Source of the DNA: RFXV01 sp038150465
GTDB taxonomy: Bacteria > Bacteroidota > Bacteroidia > Flavobacteriales > Schleiferiaceae
Direction of reading: 5' to 3'
DNA: 64,000 bases
Assembly (NCBI GenBank): GCA_038150465.1
Contig: JAYOTP010000009.1
Coordinates: 1-64,000, forward strand
The stretch's first letter is position 1; each line of letters begins with the position of its first letter. A program made the translations under genes and the position numbers. The notes under the pieces are model-generated. The model was not told the DNA's origin. It saw only the letters and a list, made by a program, of their open reading frames with translations, and did no database searches. Shown piece by piece: positions 36,922 to 45,977 of the stretch.

Positions 36922-38439
36922 TCAGGCTTCAGCGGCAGCTTCTGCCAACATCTTCTCACCGGCTTCAATGGCTTCCTCGATGGTGCCCTTCAGGTTGAAA
37001 GCAGATTCAGGATACTGATCCACTTCTCCATCCAGGATCATGTTGAAACCTTTGATGGTGTCTTGAATGTCTACCAGAACTCCTGCAAGTCCGGTGAACT
37101 GTTCGGCCACGTGGAAGGGCTGTGAGAGGAAGCGCTGCACACGACGGGCACGGTGTACGACCATCTTGTCTTCTTCGCTCAGTTCATCCATTCCGAGGAT
37201 GGCAATGATGTCCTGGAGTTCCTTGTATCGCTGCAGGGTCTCCTTTACGCGCTGAGCAGTGTTGTAGTGCTCGTCTCCGACGATCTCAGGAGTGAGGATG
37301 CGGCTTGTGGAGTCCAGTGGATCCACCGCAGGGTAGATACCCAATGAAGCGATCTTACGGCTCAGTACCGTAGTGGCATCCAGGTGGGCAAAGGTTGTCG
37401 CCGGTGCGGGGTCGGTCAGGTCGTCCGCAGGCACGTAAACCGCTTGTACAGATGTGATCGATCCGTTCCGCGTAGAGGTGATGCGTTCCTGCATGGCACC
37501 CATTTCCGTAGCCAGAGTGGGCTGATATCCCACCGCAGAGGGCATACGTCCAAGAAGGGCGGATACTTCGGATCCCGCCTGAGTGAAGCGGAAGATGTTG
37601 TCGATGAAGAACAGGATGTCACGTCCGGCTCCTTCTCCTTCTCCGTCGCGGAAGTATTCCGCCAATGTCAATCCAGAGAGTGCCACTCGTGCACGGGCTC
37701 CGGGAGGCTCGTTCATCTGTCCGAAGACGAAGGTCGCTTTGGATTCCTTCATCTCCTTCATGTCTACTTTGCTCAGATCCCAGCCGCCAGCTTCCAGACT
37801 TTCAACAAAGCCTTCGCCGTATTTGATGATGCCAGACTCGATCATCTCGCGCAGCAGGTCGTTTCCTTCACGGGTCCGCTCGCCAACTCCGGCGAAAACA
37901 GAAAGACCACCGTGGCCTTTTGCAATGTTGTTGATCAGTTCCTGGATGAGTACTGTCTTACCTACACCAGCACCTCCGAACAAGCCGATCTTTCCTCCTT
38001 TGGCGTAGGGCTCGATCAGGTCGATCACCTTGATCCCCGTGAAGAGGACTTCGGTCGCTGTGGAGAGTTCCTCGAATTTGGGCGCTTCTCTGTGAATGGG
38101 CAATCCATTGGAGTTGTCCACTTCAGCCAATCCGTCAATGGCGCTTCCAACCACATTGAATACACGGCCGTTGATGTCTTCTCCGATCGGCATTTTGATG
38201 GCCGCTCCCTGAGCGATCACTTCCTGGCCTCTGGTAAAGCCATCGGTGGAGTCCATGGCGATGGCGCGAACGGTGTCTTCACCAATGTGCTGCTGTACTT
38301 CCATGACCACTTTCTGCCCGTTGTCACGGGTGACCTCAAGGGCCTCATAGATCTTTGGAAGTTTATTCTCTGTGGAATCGAAACTGACGTCCACCACTGG
38401 ACCGATGATCTGGGCGATCTTGCCCTTTACTTGAGCCAT
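36922..38439 (-). CDS. atpD: F1 ATP synthase beta subunit
   Basis: A 505-residue catalytic subunit. Walker A is GGAGVGKTVL with K161; ILFFIDNIFRFTQAGSE is Walker B; ALLGRMPSAVGYQPTL is the family signature stretch. The start is ATG at 38439 (MAQVKGKIAQIIGPVV); the frame from 38466 adds nine residues that do not belong. The roughly 60-base leader holds a perfect 8-bp hairpin just after the predicted transcription start. With atpC it forms a two-gene unit making catalytic head and rotor-contact subunits. Confidence 0.97.
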   Translation of the reverse strand: MAQVKGKIAQIIGPVVDVSFDSTENKLPKIYEALEVTRDNGQKVVMEVQQHIGEDTVRAIAMDSTDGFTRGQEVIAQGAAIKMPIGEDINGRVFNVVGSAIDGLAEVDNSNGLPIHREAPKFEELSTATEVLFTGIKVIDLIEPYAKGGKIGLFGGAGVGKTVLIQELINNIAKGHGGLSVFAGVGERTREGNDLLREMIESGIIKYGEGFVESLEAGGWDLSKVDMKEMKESKATFVFGQMNEPPGARARVALSGLTLAEYFRDGEGEGAGRDILFFIDNIFRFTQAGSEVSALLGRMPSAVGYQPTLATEMGAMQERITSTRNGSITSVQAVYVPADDLTDPAPATTFAHLDATTVLSRKIASLGIYPAVDPLDSTSRILTPEIVGDEHYNTAQRVKETLQRYKELQDIIAILGMDELSEEDKMVVHRARRVQRFLSQPFHVAEQFTGLAGVLVDIQDTIKGFNMILDGEVDQYPESAFNLKGTIEEAIEAGEKMLAEAAAEA

Positions 38440-38466
38440 GAAAAGCGCTTTTTTTTTGGCATTCAA

Positions 38467-38489
38467 TCACCGCTATTTGGCAGCGGTGA
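38467..38489 (-). promoter_or_regulatory. Stem-loop in the atpD leader
   Basis: tcaccgct (38467-38474) pairs fully with agcggtga (38482-38489) around a 7-base loop. It lies between the -7 element and the atpD start, so it would form at the 5' end of the mRNA. An A-tract precedes the start codon on the minus strand. A role in mRNA stability is inferred. Confidence 0.55.
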
Positions 38490-38498
38490 AACTTGCGT

Positions 38499-38506
38499 CA
38501 AAAGTA
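38499..38506 (-). promoter_or_regulatory. Candidate -7 element of atpD
   Basis: TACTTTTG on the minus strand matches TAnnTTTG exactly, 59 bases before the ATG. No TTG is found at the -33 distance. The predicted transcript would begin close to the stem-loop at 38489. Confidence 0.45.
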
Positions 38507-38617
38507 GCAAATGATCGCTCCCGTTCGCACTTTTGGAAAACTTGTGCGTAAGAGTCTGCAACAGGCTACTTAAGTGACTTGCTTTCAGGCTTCTAAAACT
38601 TCAATGATCGGAACTGA

Positions 38618-40159
38618 TCAGGGGCGTACGACCTGCAGTTTGCCTTCGTGAACACGCCCTTGTATGCGCGCTGTCCATTGATACATTCCCTGCGCCAAAT
38701 GAGCGATCTCGATCTGTGGGTCTTTTGAGCCGCTCCATTCCTCTTGCAAAACAAGCTTTCCCTGCATGTCATACAGACTGAATTCCGTGCAGGCCGTTCC
38801 TTCGAGTTGAATGTAATTGGAAGCGGGTTGAGGGAAGACCCTGGCTCCAATGGCCTTGGGCTCCTCTGCGCCCACGGTGTTCTGATAGACGCGCACATAA
38901 TCCACCTCCATCTTGCTTTGCTGGAAATTGGGGTCGATGGTGTGCCACGCACTGCCCATCGCCACATTCAGGATCATGAATTGCGGGTCGTCGTAGGGCC
39001 ACGTAGCGGCATTCTTTACGGGCGGATTGTAAACATAGAAAACCTCATCATCCACCATGAAGGCCATTTCGTTGGGCGACCAGTTCAGCGAGTAGACGTG
39101 AAACGAATCGCTGACGGTGGGCAACGGATACGCACCTTTGTTCACGGTCGCACCATTGCTGCTCAGGTTGTGCAGGGCACTTTGAACCCGTCCGCTGTCG
39201 ATGCCCCAATGCTCAATGATGTCGATCTCTCCGCAATCTGGCCAGGGCTTCACAAATGGATTCCAATGATTGCCGTGGGAGAGCCCCAGCATCCAAATGG
39301 CCGGCCAGGTGCCCACACCCCGTGGGAGTTTTGCGCGTACATCGACCCTTCCATAGGTGAAGGAAAATTTGGAATTCAGGCGCGCAGAAGTGTAGTCGAG
39401 TGTGACCCCATACGCATTGTAGGTTTCCCTTTTGGCCACGATGTGCAGTTTGCCGTCTTGTACGTAGGAGTTGTCCAGTCGGTTCGTGTAGTGCTGGAAT
39501 TCTCCGTTGTGCCAGCCCCAGGAATTGGGCGGTACGATCTCTTGGAACCAATCGCTGCTGTTCACGGCACCGTCGGTATTGAATTCATCTGCGTAGACCA
39601 GATCCTGATACACCACATCGAGCTGATGCACAGAACCGAAGTTGGGGTAGCTGATGTTGTCAAATCCGTAGCTGCCGGTGGTGGTGGAGGCGCCGTTGAC
39701 GAAAAGCACCAAACGATCGAAGGAACCGGTGGCATTCACCGTATTGGGCGAGCCTGGGTGCTGTGCCTGACTGAAGTCGAAGGATACACTGATCCATCCC
39801 GATCCGTTGACATTCTTCTTGACCTCAACAGGCGTTTGCAGGCCCGATTCCAACTTCACCAGGACCTCATTGGTGCCACCGCTTTGGTAGAAGTCGAGCT
39901 GTATGATCTTGTTCGAATCCAGAACGGCATTGGACGGCAGGTCCAGGTACATTCCCTCCCATGCGTTTCCTGTATTGGTGATCTCTCCATAAGTGTTGCT
40001 GGGATCGGTGGGATCCGTCTTCAGCTGAAAGCTGGCCCCGAGGAAGGTTTCAAAAACATCGAGGTGCGAACTGAAATCGATCAGGCCGCCGGAATTCTGT
40101 GCCCAGGAGATCTGAGTGACGAATACCAAAGAAAAAAGGAGAGAGATTCTGCTGCGCAT
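38618..40159 (-). CDS. Secreted GH16 beta-glucanase (laminarinase-like) with T9SS type A signal
   Basis: A 513-residue protein. Signal peptide 1-20 (MRSRISLLFSLVFVTQISWA), an N-terminal beta-sandwich of about 170 residues that looks like a carbohydrate-binding module, then a GH16 domain (about 190-425). The catalytic motif is GEIDIIEHWG, with E311 as nucleophile, D313, and E316 as acid/base. WPAIWML and HNGEFQHYTNR are further family marks that favour endo-beta-1,3-glucanases over agarases or carrageenases. The last 75 residues form a T9SS type A tail (RVFPQPASNYIQLEG). It probably degrades laminarin-type glucans outside the cell. No SusC/SusD pair is adjacent, so it is not part of a visible utilisation locus. 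Confidence 0.93.
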   Translation of the reverse strand: MRSRISLLFSLVFVTQISWAQNSGGLIDFSSHLDVFETFLGASFQLKTDPTDPSNTYGEITNTGNAWEGMYLDLPSNAVLDSNKIIQLDFYQSGGTNEVLVKLESGLQTPVEVKKNVNGSGWISVSFDFSQAQHPGSPNTVNATGSFDRLVLFVNGASTTTGSYGFDNISYPNFGSVHQLDVVYQDLVYADEFNTDGAVNSSDWFQEIVPPNSWGWHNGEFQHYTNRLDNSYVQDGKLHIVAKRETYNAYGVTLDYTSARLNSKFSFTYGRVDVRAKLPRGVGTWPAIWMLGLSHGNHWNPFVKPWPDCGEIDIIEHWGIDSGRVQSALHNLSSNGATVNKGAYPLPTVSDSFHVYSLNWSPNEMAFMVDDEVFYVYNPPVKNAATWPYDDPQFMILNVAMGSAWHTIDPNFQQSKMEVDYVRVYQNTVGAEEPKAIGARVFPQPASNYIQLEGTACTEFSLYDMQGKLVLQEEWSGSKDPQIEIAHLAQGMYQWTARIQGRVHEGKLQVVRP

Positions 40160-40221
40160 GGGCTTATAGTAAAATGTACAATTAGTTCTGACCGCAATGA
40201 TACGACAACCACCGATGAACT

Positions 40222-40875
40222 CTATGCAGAATAAATGTCATTTAACAGATCACTGATCTCAGCGACGATCATGGCGGTCGCCCCCCAGATGATCTCGTCC
40301 CGCCATTGGTAGGCGGGGACATTCAGCAGGCCGCGCGTGGTGTGTACAGAGACTTCGCCGTAAACCTTTGGTTTTAGAAGTTCTTCCAGCGGCAATTCAA
40401 TGAGTTCGTCCACCTCAGAGGTTTGAAGAATGAAGTCCGGCCGCCGATCGCTCAAGCCCAGAAAGGGAACCACTTCGTATCTGCTTGGCGGGATGTACAA
40501 ACGGGTGAGTTCAGTTGGTCGCTGCACTTTTTCCGCCTGTATTCCGACCTCCTCCCAGGCTTCCCGCAGGGCGGTGTGGAGAAGGTCACGGTCCTCAGAT
40601 TCCACCTGTCCTCCGGGGAATGCGATCTGTCCGCCGTGGACACCGGGATAGGAAGGTCTTCGGATGAGTGCGCAGCAAACGCGATCGTTCATCGGGTAGA
40701 GCAATGCGAGCACTGCCGCCACCCTGCGCTCATTGGGAAAGGCCTTCCCCAGATCCGGTCTGCGCTCGGGAGGCACGAGGCGTCGGTGGGCCGCCAATCC
40801 GGGGAGGGGACGCGCCATACGCTTGTAAAAAGCCTCTGAGAATTCAGGCCAATTCAATTTGGACGATCCTTCCAC
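40222..40875 (-). CDS. Nudix hydrolase, CoA pyrophosphatase type
   Basis: A 217-residue Nudix protein. The Nudix box is GGQVESEDRDLLHTALREAW followed by EEVGI, preceded by the CoA-type signature HGGQIAFPGG. This family splits CoA and its derivatives into phosphopantetheine and 3',5'-ADP. It starts with GTG at 40875, just downstream of an AAGG; the first ATG (residue 20) would remove part of the N-terminal helix. It is divergent from oxyR with 70 bases between, so shared control is possible. Confidence 0.9.
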   Translation of the reverse strand: MEGSSKLNWPEFSEAFYKRMARPLPGLAAHRRLVPPERRPDLGKAFPNERRVAAVLALLYPMNDRVCCALIRRPSYPGVHGGQIAFPGGQVESEDRDLLHTALREAWEEVGIQAEKVQRPTELTRLYIPPSRYEVVPFLGLSDRRPDFILQTSEVDELIELPLEELLKPKVYGEVSVHTTRGLLNVPAYQWRDEIIWGATAMIVAEISDLLNDIYSA

Positions 40876-40945
40876 CCTTCAAAGAAACAAAGCATCGCGG
40901 GCCGAGCTTTTATAGCTGCGACCTTTTCACGACATTCCACCCCAA

Positions 40946-41887
40946 ATGACCCTCACACAACTTCAATACGCACTGGCCGTTTACACGCATCAGCATTTTG
41001 GAAAGGCTGCGGAAGCCTGTCATGTTACCCAACCCACGCTGAGCATGCAGATCCAAAAGCTGGAGGAAGAATTGGGTATCGTCCTGTTCAACAGGGAAAA
41101 ACATCCCGTTCGGGCCACGGAGGCAGGGGAGCCGATCCTGATCCAGGCACAGCGTGTCCTGGATGAATCGGGGCGCATTGGTGAACTCGTTCAGGAAATG
41201 AAAGGAGACCTGACCGGGGAGTTTCGGCTGGGCGTCATCCCAACACTGGCCCCGCAAATGATCTACAGACTGGCTCCAAAGCTGCGAGAGCATCTGCCCG
41301 ATGTGCGCTTTAAGATCCGGGAGCTGCAGACCGAACAGATCATCGAGGCCATCCGATCACGAGAACTGGATGCTGCACTCCTGGCGACCCCCTTGGATGA
41401 GCGGCTCATTCAGGAAGAGCCGCTGTTCTACGAGCCCTTCATGGCCTTTGTCCCAGAGGACCATCGCCTGGCGCAGGAAGCCTTTGTTCTGCATTCCGAA
41501 CTGGTCTTGGACGATCTGCTTCTGCTCGACGAAGGGCACTGCTTTCGCAATTCGGTGCTCAAGCTCTGCGGCGAACGCACAGAGATCGGGTCGAGGGGAA
41601 GCGGAAGCATTGAACTGGAAACAGGGAACTTCGATTCACTCATTCGTCTTGCGAAACAAGGCCACGGAATGACGCTGCTTCCCTACCTGACCGCAGCCGA
41701 CCTGCCCAAGGAAGATCAAAAGTTGCTGAAACCATTGGATCATCCGATCCCCACCCGGGAGATCAGTCTGGTCTTTCACCGGTCCAATTTCCGGCATCGC
41801 ATGATCGAAAAGATCGGCCGATCTGTCCGAGAGAGCGTTCCGCCGCGCCTTCATGAGGAAAAGCACCATCCGATCGCTCCCTTGTGA
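40946..41887 (+). CDS. oxyR: OxyR-type LysR regulator, peroxide sensor
   Basis: A 313-residue LysR-family regulator. The N-terminal winged helix (LQYALAVYTHQHFGKAAEA, TQPTLSMQIQKLEEELG) binds DNA; the rest is the periplasmic-protein-like sensor. Both peroxide-sensing cysteines are present, and numbering from the ATG puts them at C199 and C208 (GHCFRNSVLKLC), as in E. coli OxyR. So it should form the regulatory disulfide and activate peroxide-defence genes. Likely targets in this window are bcp and the OsmC gene, which is inference. It is divergent from the Nudix gene, and the Lon N-domain gene starts 32 bases after its stop. Confidence 0.93.
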   Translation: MTLTQLQYALAVYTHQHFGKAAEACHVTQPTLSMQIQKLEEELGIVLFNREKHPVRATEAGEPILIQAQRVLDESGRIGELVQEMKGDLTGEFRLGVIPTLAPQMIYRLAPKLREHLPDVRFKIRELQTEQIIEAIRSRELDAALLATPLDERLIQEEPLFYEPFMAFVPEDHRLAQEAFVLHSELVLDDLLLLDEGHCFRNSVLKLCGERTEIGSRGSGSIELETGNFDSLIRLAKQGHGMTLLPYLTAADLPKEDQKLLKPLDHPIPTREISLVFHRSNFRHRMIEKIGRSVRESVPPRLHEEKHHPIAPL

Positions 41888-41919
41888 ACCTTGTGTCTTT
41901 TGACTTGTTTTTCAGGCGA

Positions 41920-42471
41920 ATGCCTGAGGTCAAAAAGATACCACTCTTCCCCCTTCATCTCTTCCTTCTTCCCGGAGAACGCAGCGAGCTGCACATCTTT
42001 GAGGAGCGATACAAGGAGCTGGTGCGCCACTGCGTATCCGAGAATGAAGTGTTTGGTATTGCATGCAACGCCCGGGAGAATTGGAAGAACTTTGGCAGTC
42101 TTGTTCGCATCTCTTCCATACTCAAGCACTACGAACAGGGCGAGATGGATGTGGAGATCGAGTGCATTGGCCTTTTCCGACTGAAGAAATTCTTCTACAC
42201 TGTGGATGAACGGCTCTGGCCGGGCGGCTATGTGGAGGACTGGTCGAATCCGCTGCTTCCGGAATCGGAGCAATTGGAATCAGTGCCACATGGATCTGCA
42301 GACAGCACGGATATCTATGACTTGAATCTTTCGCTGTCGGACAAATTGCGCTTTGCATCCATTATCGATGGTTCTGCCCAGTCGGAATTCGTGGCCAGCC
42401 GTAAGCGCCTGCTGGAACTTCTCGAAGAACAGGAAGAGGCCTGTTTCAACGAGCTGATCTACCTCAACTGA
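41920..42471 (+). CDS. Lon N-terminal (substrate-binding) domain protein
   Basis: A 183-residue protein consisting of the Lon substrate-binding domain alone: IPLFPLHLFLLPGERSELHI and the following FEERYKELV are characteristic. There is no ATPase or protease domain. Stand-alone copies are common in Bacteroidota, but their role is unclear. The ATG at 41920 (MPEVKKIPLFPLH) is chosen; a GTG at 41884 overlapping the oxyR stop would add 12 residues and is less likely. It may be co-transcribed with oxyR. Its last eight bases overlap the end of the CrtA-like gene on the other strand. Confidence 0.9.
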   Translation: MPEVKKIPLFPLHLFLLPGERSELHIFEERYKELVRHCVSENEVFGIACNARENWKNFGSLVRISSILKHYEQGEMDVEIECIGLFRLKKFFYTVDERLWPGGYVEDWSNPLLPESEQLESVPHGSADSTDIYDLNLSLSDKLRFASIIDGSAQSEFVASRKRLLELLEEQEEACFNELIYLN

Positions 42472-43147
42472 CCGGAACAGGCGTTCCGTTCTGCTCGGCA
42501 AGCAGATGGAAACGCATGAACATTTCTTCCGAATACCAGCCTGTTTTTCGGGTGGCTTTTACCACTTTTCGATGGCGTTTCCCACGATAGGCATAGGCAT
42601 CGATCGCCGACTCATTGGTCCACAAACTAAAGGTGGCTTGCTCGATCAGTGGCCACTCGCCGATCCCTTTGGAGAATTCCAATTCTGAGATGCCTCGAAG
42701 CTGACGGCTGACCTTTCGAACCTTCAGCCAGAAGTAGGGCATCCAATGCCATTTGATGCGTGCCCGCGTGATCACCGCCACTTTGCCTGCGATCGGCTCC
42801 GGGTCGAGTACAAAAGGCTGATCTCCTTTCCACGCACCTTTTCCCCGGTGGGCCCGAAGCCAAAAGCTTCTGATCCCGCTGCTGCGCGCTTCCAACTGAT
42901 GGAGTATGGATGCTTCTTTCAGCGCACGCTCGGCACTTTCCTTGTCTTTCCAGACCGTCAGCAGGGCATAAGTGCCTGTATCGGGCCAGGGACGAAATCC
43001 CATTCCGGCGCCCGTGCCCATCATTCGAAAAAAATCAAGGCCTTCGAGCTCATGGAGTTGTTCGGGGGCCAGTCCCATCTGGGTGAAGGCCCACCAACGA
43101 TCGGCCCTTCCAGAGAACGAATAAAAACTCAGACAGACCGCTTGCAT
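42464..43147 (-). CDS. Spheroidene monooxygenase-like protein (CrtA family)
   Basis: A 227-residue protein without signal peptide. WWAFTQMGLAPEQLHELEGLD, FFRMMGTGAGMGF and the C-terminal TGWYSEEMFMRFHL match the layout of CrtA, a heme-containing ketolase that adds a keto group to acyclic carotenoids. Similar proteins in Bacteroidota are often only named by this resemblance. A polyprenyl synthase lies at 16 kb, but no phytoene synthase or desaturase is in the window, so a carotenoid role is unproven. It starts 31 bases after fabH, on the same strand. Confidence 0.68.
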   Translation of the reverse strand: MQAVCLSFYSFSGRADRWWAFTQMGLAPEQLHELEGLDFFRMMGTGAGMGFRPWPDTGTYALLTVWKDKESAERALKEASILHQLEARSSGIRSFWLRAHRGKGAWKGDQPFVLDPEPIAGKVAVITRARIKWHWMPYFWLKVRKVSRQLRGISELEFSKGIGEWPLIEQATFSLWTNESAIDAYAYRGKRHRKVVKATRKTGWYSEEMFMRFHLLAEQNGTPVPVS

Positions 43148-43178
43148 GCGTACTTCAACTGCTCTGCGTCAGAAGGGT

Positions 43179-44183
43179 TCACCAATAAAGCAGCGCAGAG
43201 GCCCAGGTGAAGCCGCTGCCGAATGCTGCCAGACAGATCAGATCACCTTCTTTCAGTCGTCCTTCCTCCCAGGCTTCGCTCCACGCGATCGGGATGGAAG
43301 CCGCTGTGGTATTGCCATAGCGCATGATATTGTTCATCACCTGATCGTCCCGCAGTTTCATCTTTCCCTGAATGAACTGGCTGATGCGCAGATTGGCCTG
43401 ATGCGGGATCAGAAGATCGATATCCGATGCCTCTTTCCCATTGTGCTTCAGCGCTTCATATATGACCTCTTGAAAGCGGGTCACCGCATGTTTGAAGACG
43501 AAGTTTCCATTCATATAAGGGTGATAGGCCGGTTCATCGCTGCCGCCTTCTTCGATGAGTCGGTCCACCCAATGGGAGGTGCTGGGTTCGATGAGCGCCA
43601 GCTCCTTGGCGTGTTTGCCCTCTGAGTGCAGATGTGTTGACAGAATACCAGAATGGCCTTCGGGAGCCCTTTCCACAATGGCCGCGCCGGCGCCATCACC
43701 AAAGATGACCGACACATTTCTTCCACGTGTGGTGAAGTCGAGCCCGCCACTGTGCAGTTCGGAGCCGATGACAAGAATGCGCTGATACATACCCGAACGA
43801 ATGAATTGATCGGCAACGCTCAGACTGTATACGAATCCCGAACATTGATTTCGGACGTCCAGTGCGCCGATCTCGGGAATACCCAGTTGTTCCTGTACCA
43901 TGACCCCGGGGCCGGGGAAATAGTAATCCGGGCTCAGCGTGGCGAAAATGATGAAGTCCAGATCACTGGCCTCAATGCCTGCGCGCTCCAAAGCCACTTT
44001 TGCTGCTTTGCTGCCCATGACCGAGGTCGTGTCTGTTTTTGGGTCGGCAAACCTACGTTCCTGAATGCCTGTTCGCTCAATGATCCACTCGTTGGAGGTG
44101 TCCATGAGTTTGGACAGATCCTCGTTGCTCACCACCTTGGGCGGCACATAGTGCCCCACTCCGCTTATCCGTGCCTTGTACAT
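43179..44183 (-). CDS. 3-oxoacyl-ACP synthase III family protein (FabH-like)
   Basis: A 334-residue thiolase-fold enzyme with the FabH triad: C114 in DVRNQCSGF, H261 in PHQANLRI and N291 in YGNTTAAS. FabH starts fatty-acid synthesis by condensing acetyl-CoA with malonyl-ACP. Bacteroidota often carry several paralogues, some for branched starters or secondary products, and this one is not next to plsX or other fab genes. The dedicated house-keeping copy cannot be told from a paralogue here. It precedes the CrtA-like gene in the same direction and is divergent from the amidohydrolase. Confidence 0.92.
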   Translation of the reverse strand: MYKARISGVGHYVPPKVVSNEDLSKLMDTSNEWIIERTGIQERRFADPKTDTTSVMGSKAAKVALERAGIEASDLDFIIFATLSPDYYFPGPGVMVQEQLGIPEIGALDVRNQCSGFVYSLSVADQFIRSGMYQRILVIGSELHSGGLDFTTRGRNVSVIFGDGAGAAIVERAPEGHSGILSTHLHSEGKHAKELALIEPSTSHWVDRLIEEGGSDEPAYHPYMNGNFVFKHAVTRFQEVIYEALKHNGKEASDIDLLIPHQANLRISQFIQGKMKLRDDQVMNNIMRYGNTTAASIPIAWSEAWEEGRLKEGDLICLAAFGSGFTWASALLYW

Positions 44184-44276
44184 GCCGTTTCGTTTTCAGG
44201 CCATAATATACGGGCAAACGGCAAGTACGGGGTCTTCTTCAGCTGCCCATCAACAGGCCTCATTTATCTTGCGCAG

Positions 44277-45932
44277 ATGAAGCCAAAGCACCTCATCCTC
44301 TCTTTGTCGGTCCTCTTGTTCGGTTCGTGTACAACAAAGCCTCAGGCCGATCTACTACTGTACAATGCGGTCGTTTATGCCGTGGACGATTCGTTCTCTG
44401 TGCACGATGCGATCGTGGTATCCGACGGCAGAGTGATGGGTGTGGGCACAAAGGCCGATCTGGAGCAAGGCTTTTCCATGGATTCTGTCCTGGACCTGGA
44501 CGGGGCGATCGTCTTCCCTGGATTCATCGATGCGCATTGCCATGTGATGGGCTATGCTCAGGCCCTTTTGACCGCCGATCTGAGAGCGGCGGGTTCCGAG
44601 GAAGAAATGGTGCTTTTGCTCAAGCGGTGGTACGATCTCCAACTGGAACGGGGTTTCACTCTGGACCGCGTACAGGGTTGGGGATGGGACCAGAACAATT
44701 GGCCGGGGAAAGAAATGCCGGAGCGCAGCCTGCTTGATTCTCTTTTTCCGGATGTGCCTGTGATCTTAAGAAGGGTGGACGGACACGCCGTCCTTGTCAA
44801 TGGAAAGGCACTTGGGGCAGACGAGGTATGTTGTCCGGCTGAACTGGAAGGCGGCGAGATCGTCATGGATGGAGATCGCCCAACAGGGCTTTTGATCGAC
44901 AATGCCGTCGAACGGGTCGAGGATTGGACACCTGACAAAGCGCAAATGGAAGAGGCATTGAAACTGGCGGAGCAGAATCTGCTCGCTCATGGCCTGACGG
45001 GTCTGCACGATGCGGGCCTGCCCAAGGAGGAATGGATGCTGCTGCGCTCCATGAGTTCAACTGGTGATTTCCGCATTCCGATCAGTTGCATGGCCTCCGA
45101 TGACCCCGAGAATTTTGCCTTTTTGCGCGAAAGCGGACCCATTGAAGAAGACCGGTTCTGGTTGCGTTCCGTGAAGTTCTACTCCGACGGTGCGCTGGGT
45201 TCGAGAGGCGCACTGCTGCTTGAGCCCTACGCCGATGCTCCGCATGCGCACGGTCTGCCAGTGACATCGCGCGAAGACATGAAAGAACGGTTGGAAGAAG
45301 TCTACGAAATGGGCCTTCAGGCCTGCGTACACGCCATTGGCGATTCTGCAAACCGGATGGTCTTGAAGCTCTATGCCGATCAATTGCAGGACGATCACAC
45401 TCGTCGCTGGCGGGTGGAGCATGCCCAAGTGGTCCAGCCAGGCGATCGTCACTGGTTCTCCGATCACGGCATCATTCCTTCGGTGCAGCCTACGCATGCC
45501 ACTTCAGACGCCGATTGGGCCGAGGACCGCCTGGGCGCAGAGCGCATGTCGGCGGCCTACGCCTATTCGAGTCTGCGCGCACAATTGGGGATCCTACCTC
45601 TGGGGACGGATTTCCCAGTGGAGGACATCGATCCCTTGAAGACCTTTTACAGTGCGGTCTCGAGAAAGGACTTCTCCGGTATGCCTGAATCGGGATTTCT
45701 CACATCCGAATCGCTCAGCAGAGAGGAGGCCATTCGTGGAATGACCGTGGAAGCAGCTTATGCTCAGTTCAGAGAGACCGAGACCGGCAGTCTGGAGACA
45801 GGAAAATGGGCAGACCTGGTGGTCTTGGATACCGACCTGATGGAATGTGCAGAAGAGGCCATTCCCACGTCGCGCATCCTTTCCACCTGGATACGCGGTG
45901 AACGCCTCTTTTCAGCTCAAGATCCCAATTGA
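44277..45932 (+). CDS. Amidohydrolase family lipoprotein (YtcJ-like)
   Basis: A 551-residue metal-dependent hydrolase. The first metal motif HCH lies in GFIDAHCHVMGYAQ, a later histidine in CVHAIGDSANR, and the end has the family segment GTDFPVEDIDPL. This belongs to the Amidohydro_3 group with the broad YtcJ type. The N-terminus MKPKHLILSLSVLLFGSC is a lipoprotein signal, so the enzyme acts in the periplasm. The open frame upstream to 43653 is antisense to fabH and was left out. The substrate (an amide or exocyclic amine) is unknown. It is 45 bases upstream of the acyl-CoA ligase gene. Confidence 0.9.
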   Translation: MKPKHLILSLSVLLFGSCTTKPQADLLLYNAVVYAVDDSFSVHDAIVVSDGRVMGVGTKADLEQGFSMDSVLDLDGAIVFPGFIDAHCHVMGYAQALLTADLRAAGSEEEMVLLLKRWYDLQLERGFTLDRVQGWGWDQNNWPGKEMPERSLLDSLFPDVPVILRRVDGHAVLVNGKALGADEVCCPAELEGGEIVMDGDRPTGLLIDNAVERVEDWTPDKAQMEEALKLAEQNLLAHGLTGLHDAGLPKEEWMLLRSMSSTGDFRIPISCMASDDPENFAFLRESGPIEEDRFWLRSVKFYSDGALGSRGALLLEPYADAPHAHGLPVTSREDMKERLEEVYEMGLQACVHAIGDSANRMVLKLYADQLQDDHTRRWRVEHAQVVQPGDRHWFSDHGIIPSVQPTHATSDADWAEDRLGAERMSAAYAYSSLRAQLGILPLGTDFPVEDIDPLKTFYSAVSRKDFSGMPESGFLTSESLSREEAIRGMTVEAAYAQFRETETGSLETGKWADLVVLDTDLMECAEEAIPTSRILSTWIRGERLFSAQDPN

Positions 45933-45977
45933 CGCGTTTTGACGAAATTGACCATCCTTAAAGAATAGAACCAAACC

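Noticed and set aside
37384..38514. A 376-codon frame opposite atpD
   Set aside because: Shadow of the conserved atpD coding sequence.
38744..40234. A 496-codon open frame on the plus strand
   Set aside because: It lies wholly antisense to the GH16 gene, which has a signal peptide, catalytic motif and sorting tail. The antisense product has no recognisable domain; long antisense frames are common here because of codon bias.
43653..44276. N-terminal extension of the amidohydrolase frame by 208 codons
   Set aside because: It is antisense to fabH. The ATG at 44277 starts a clear lipoprotein signal peptide.
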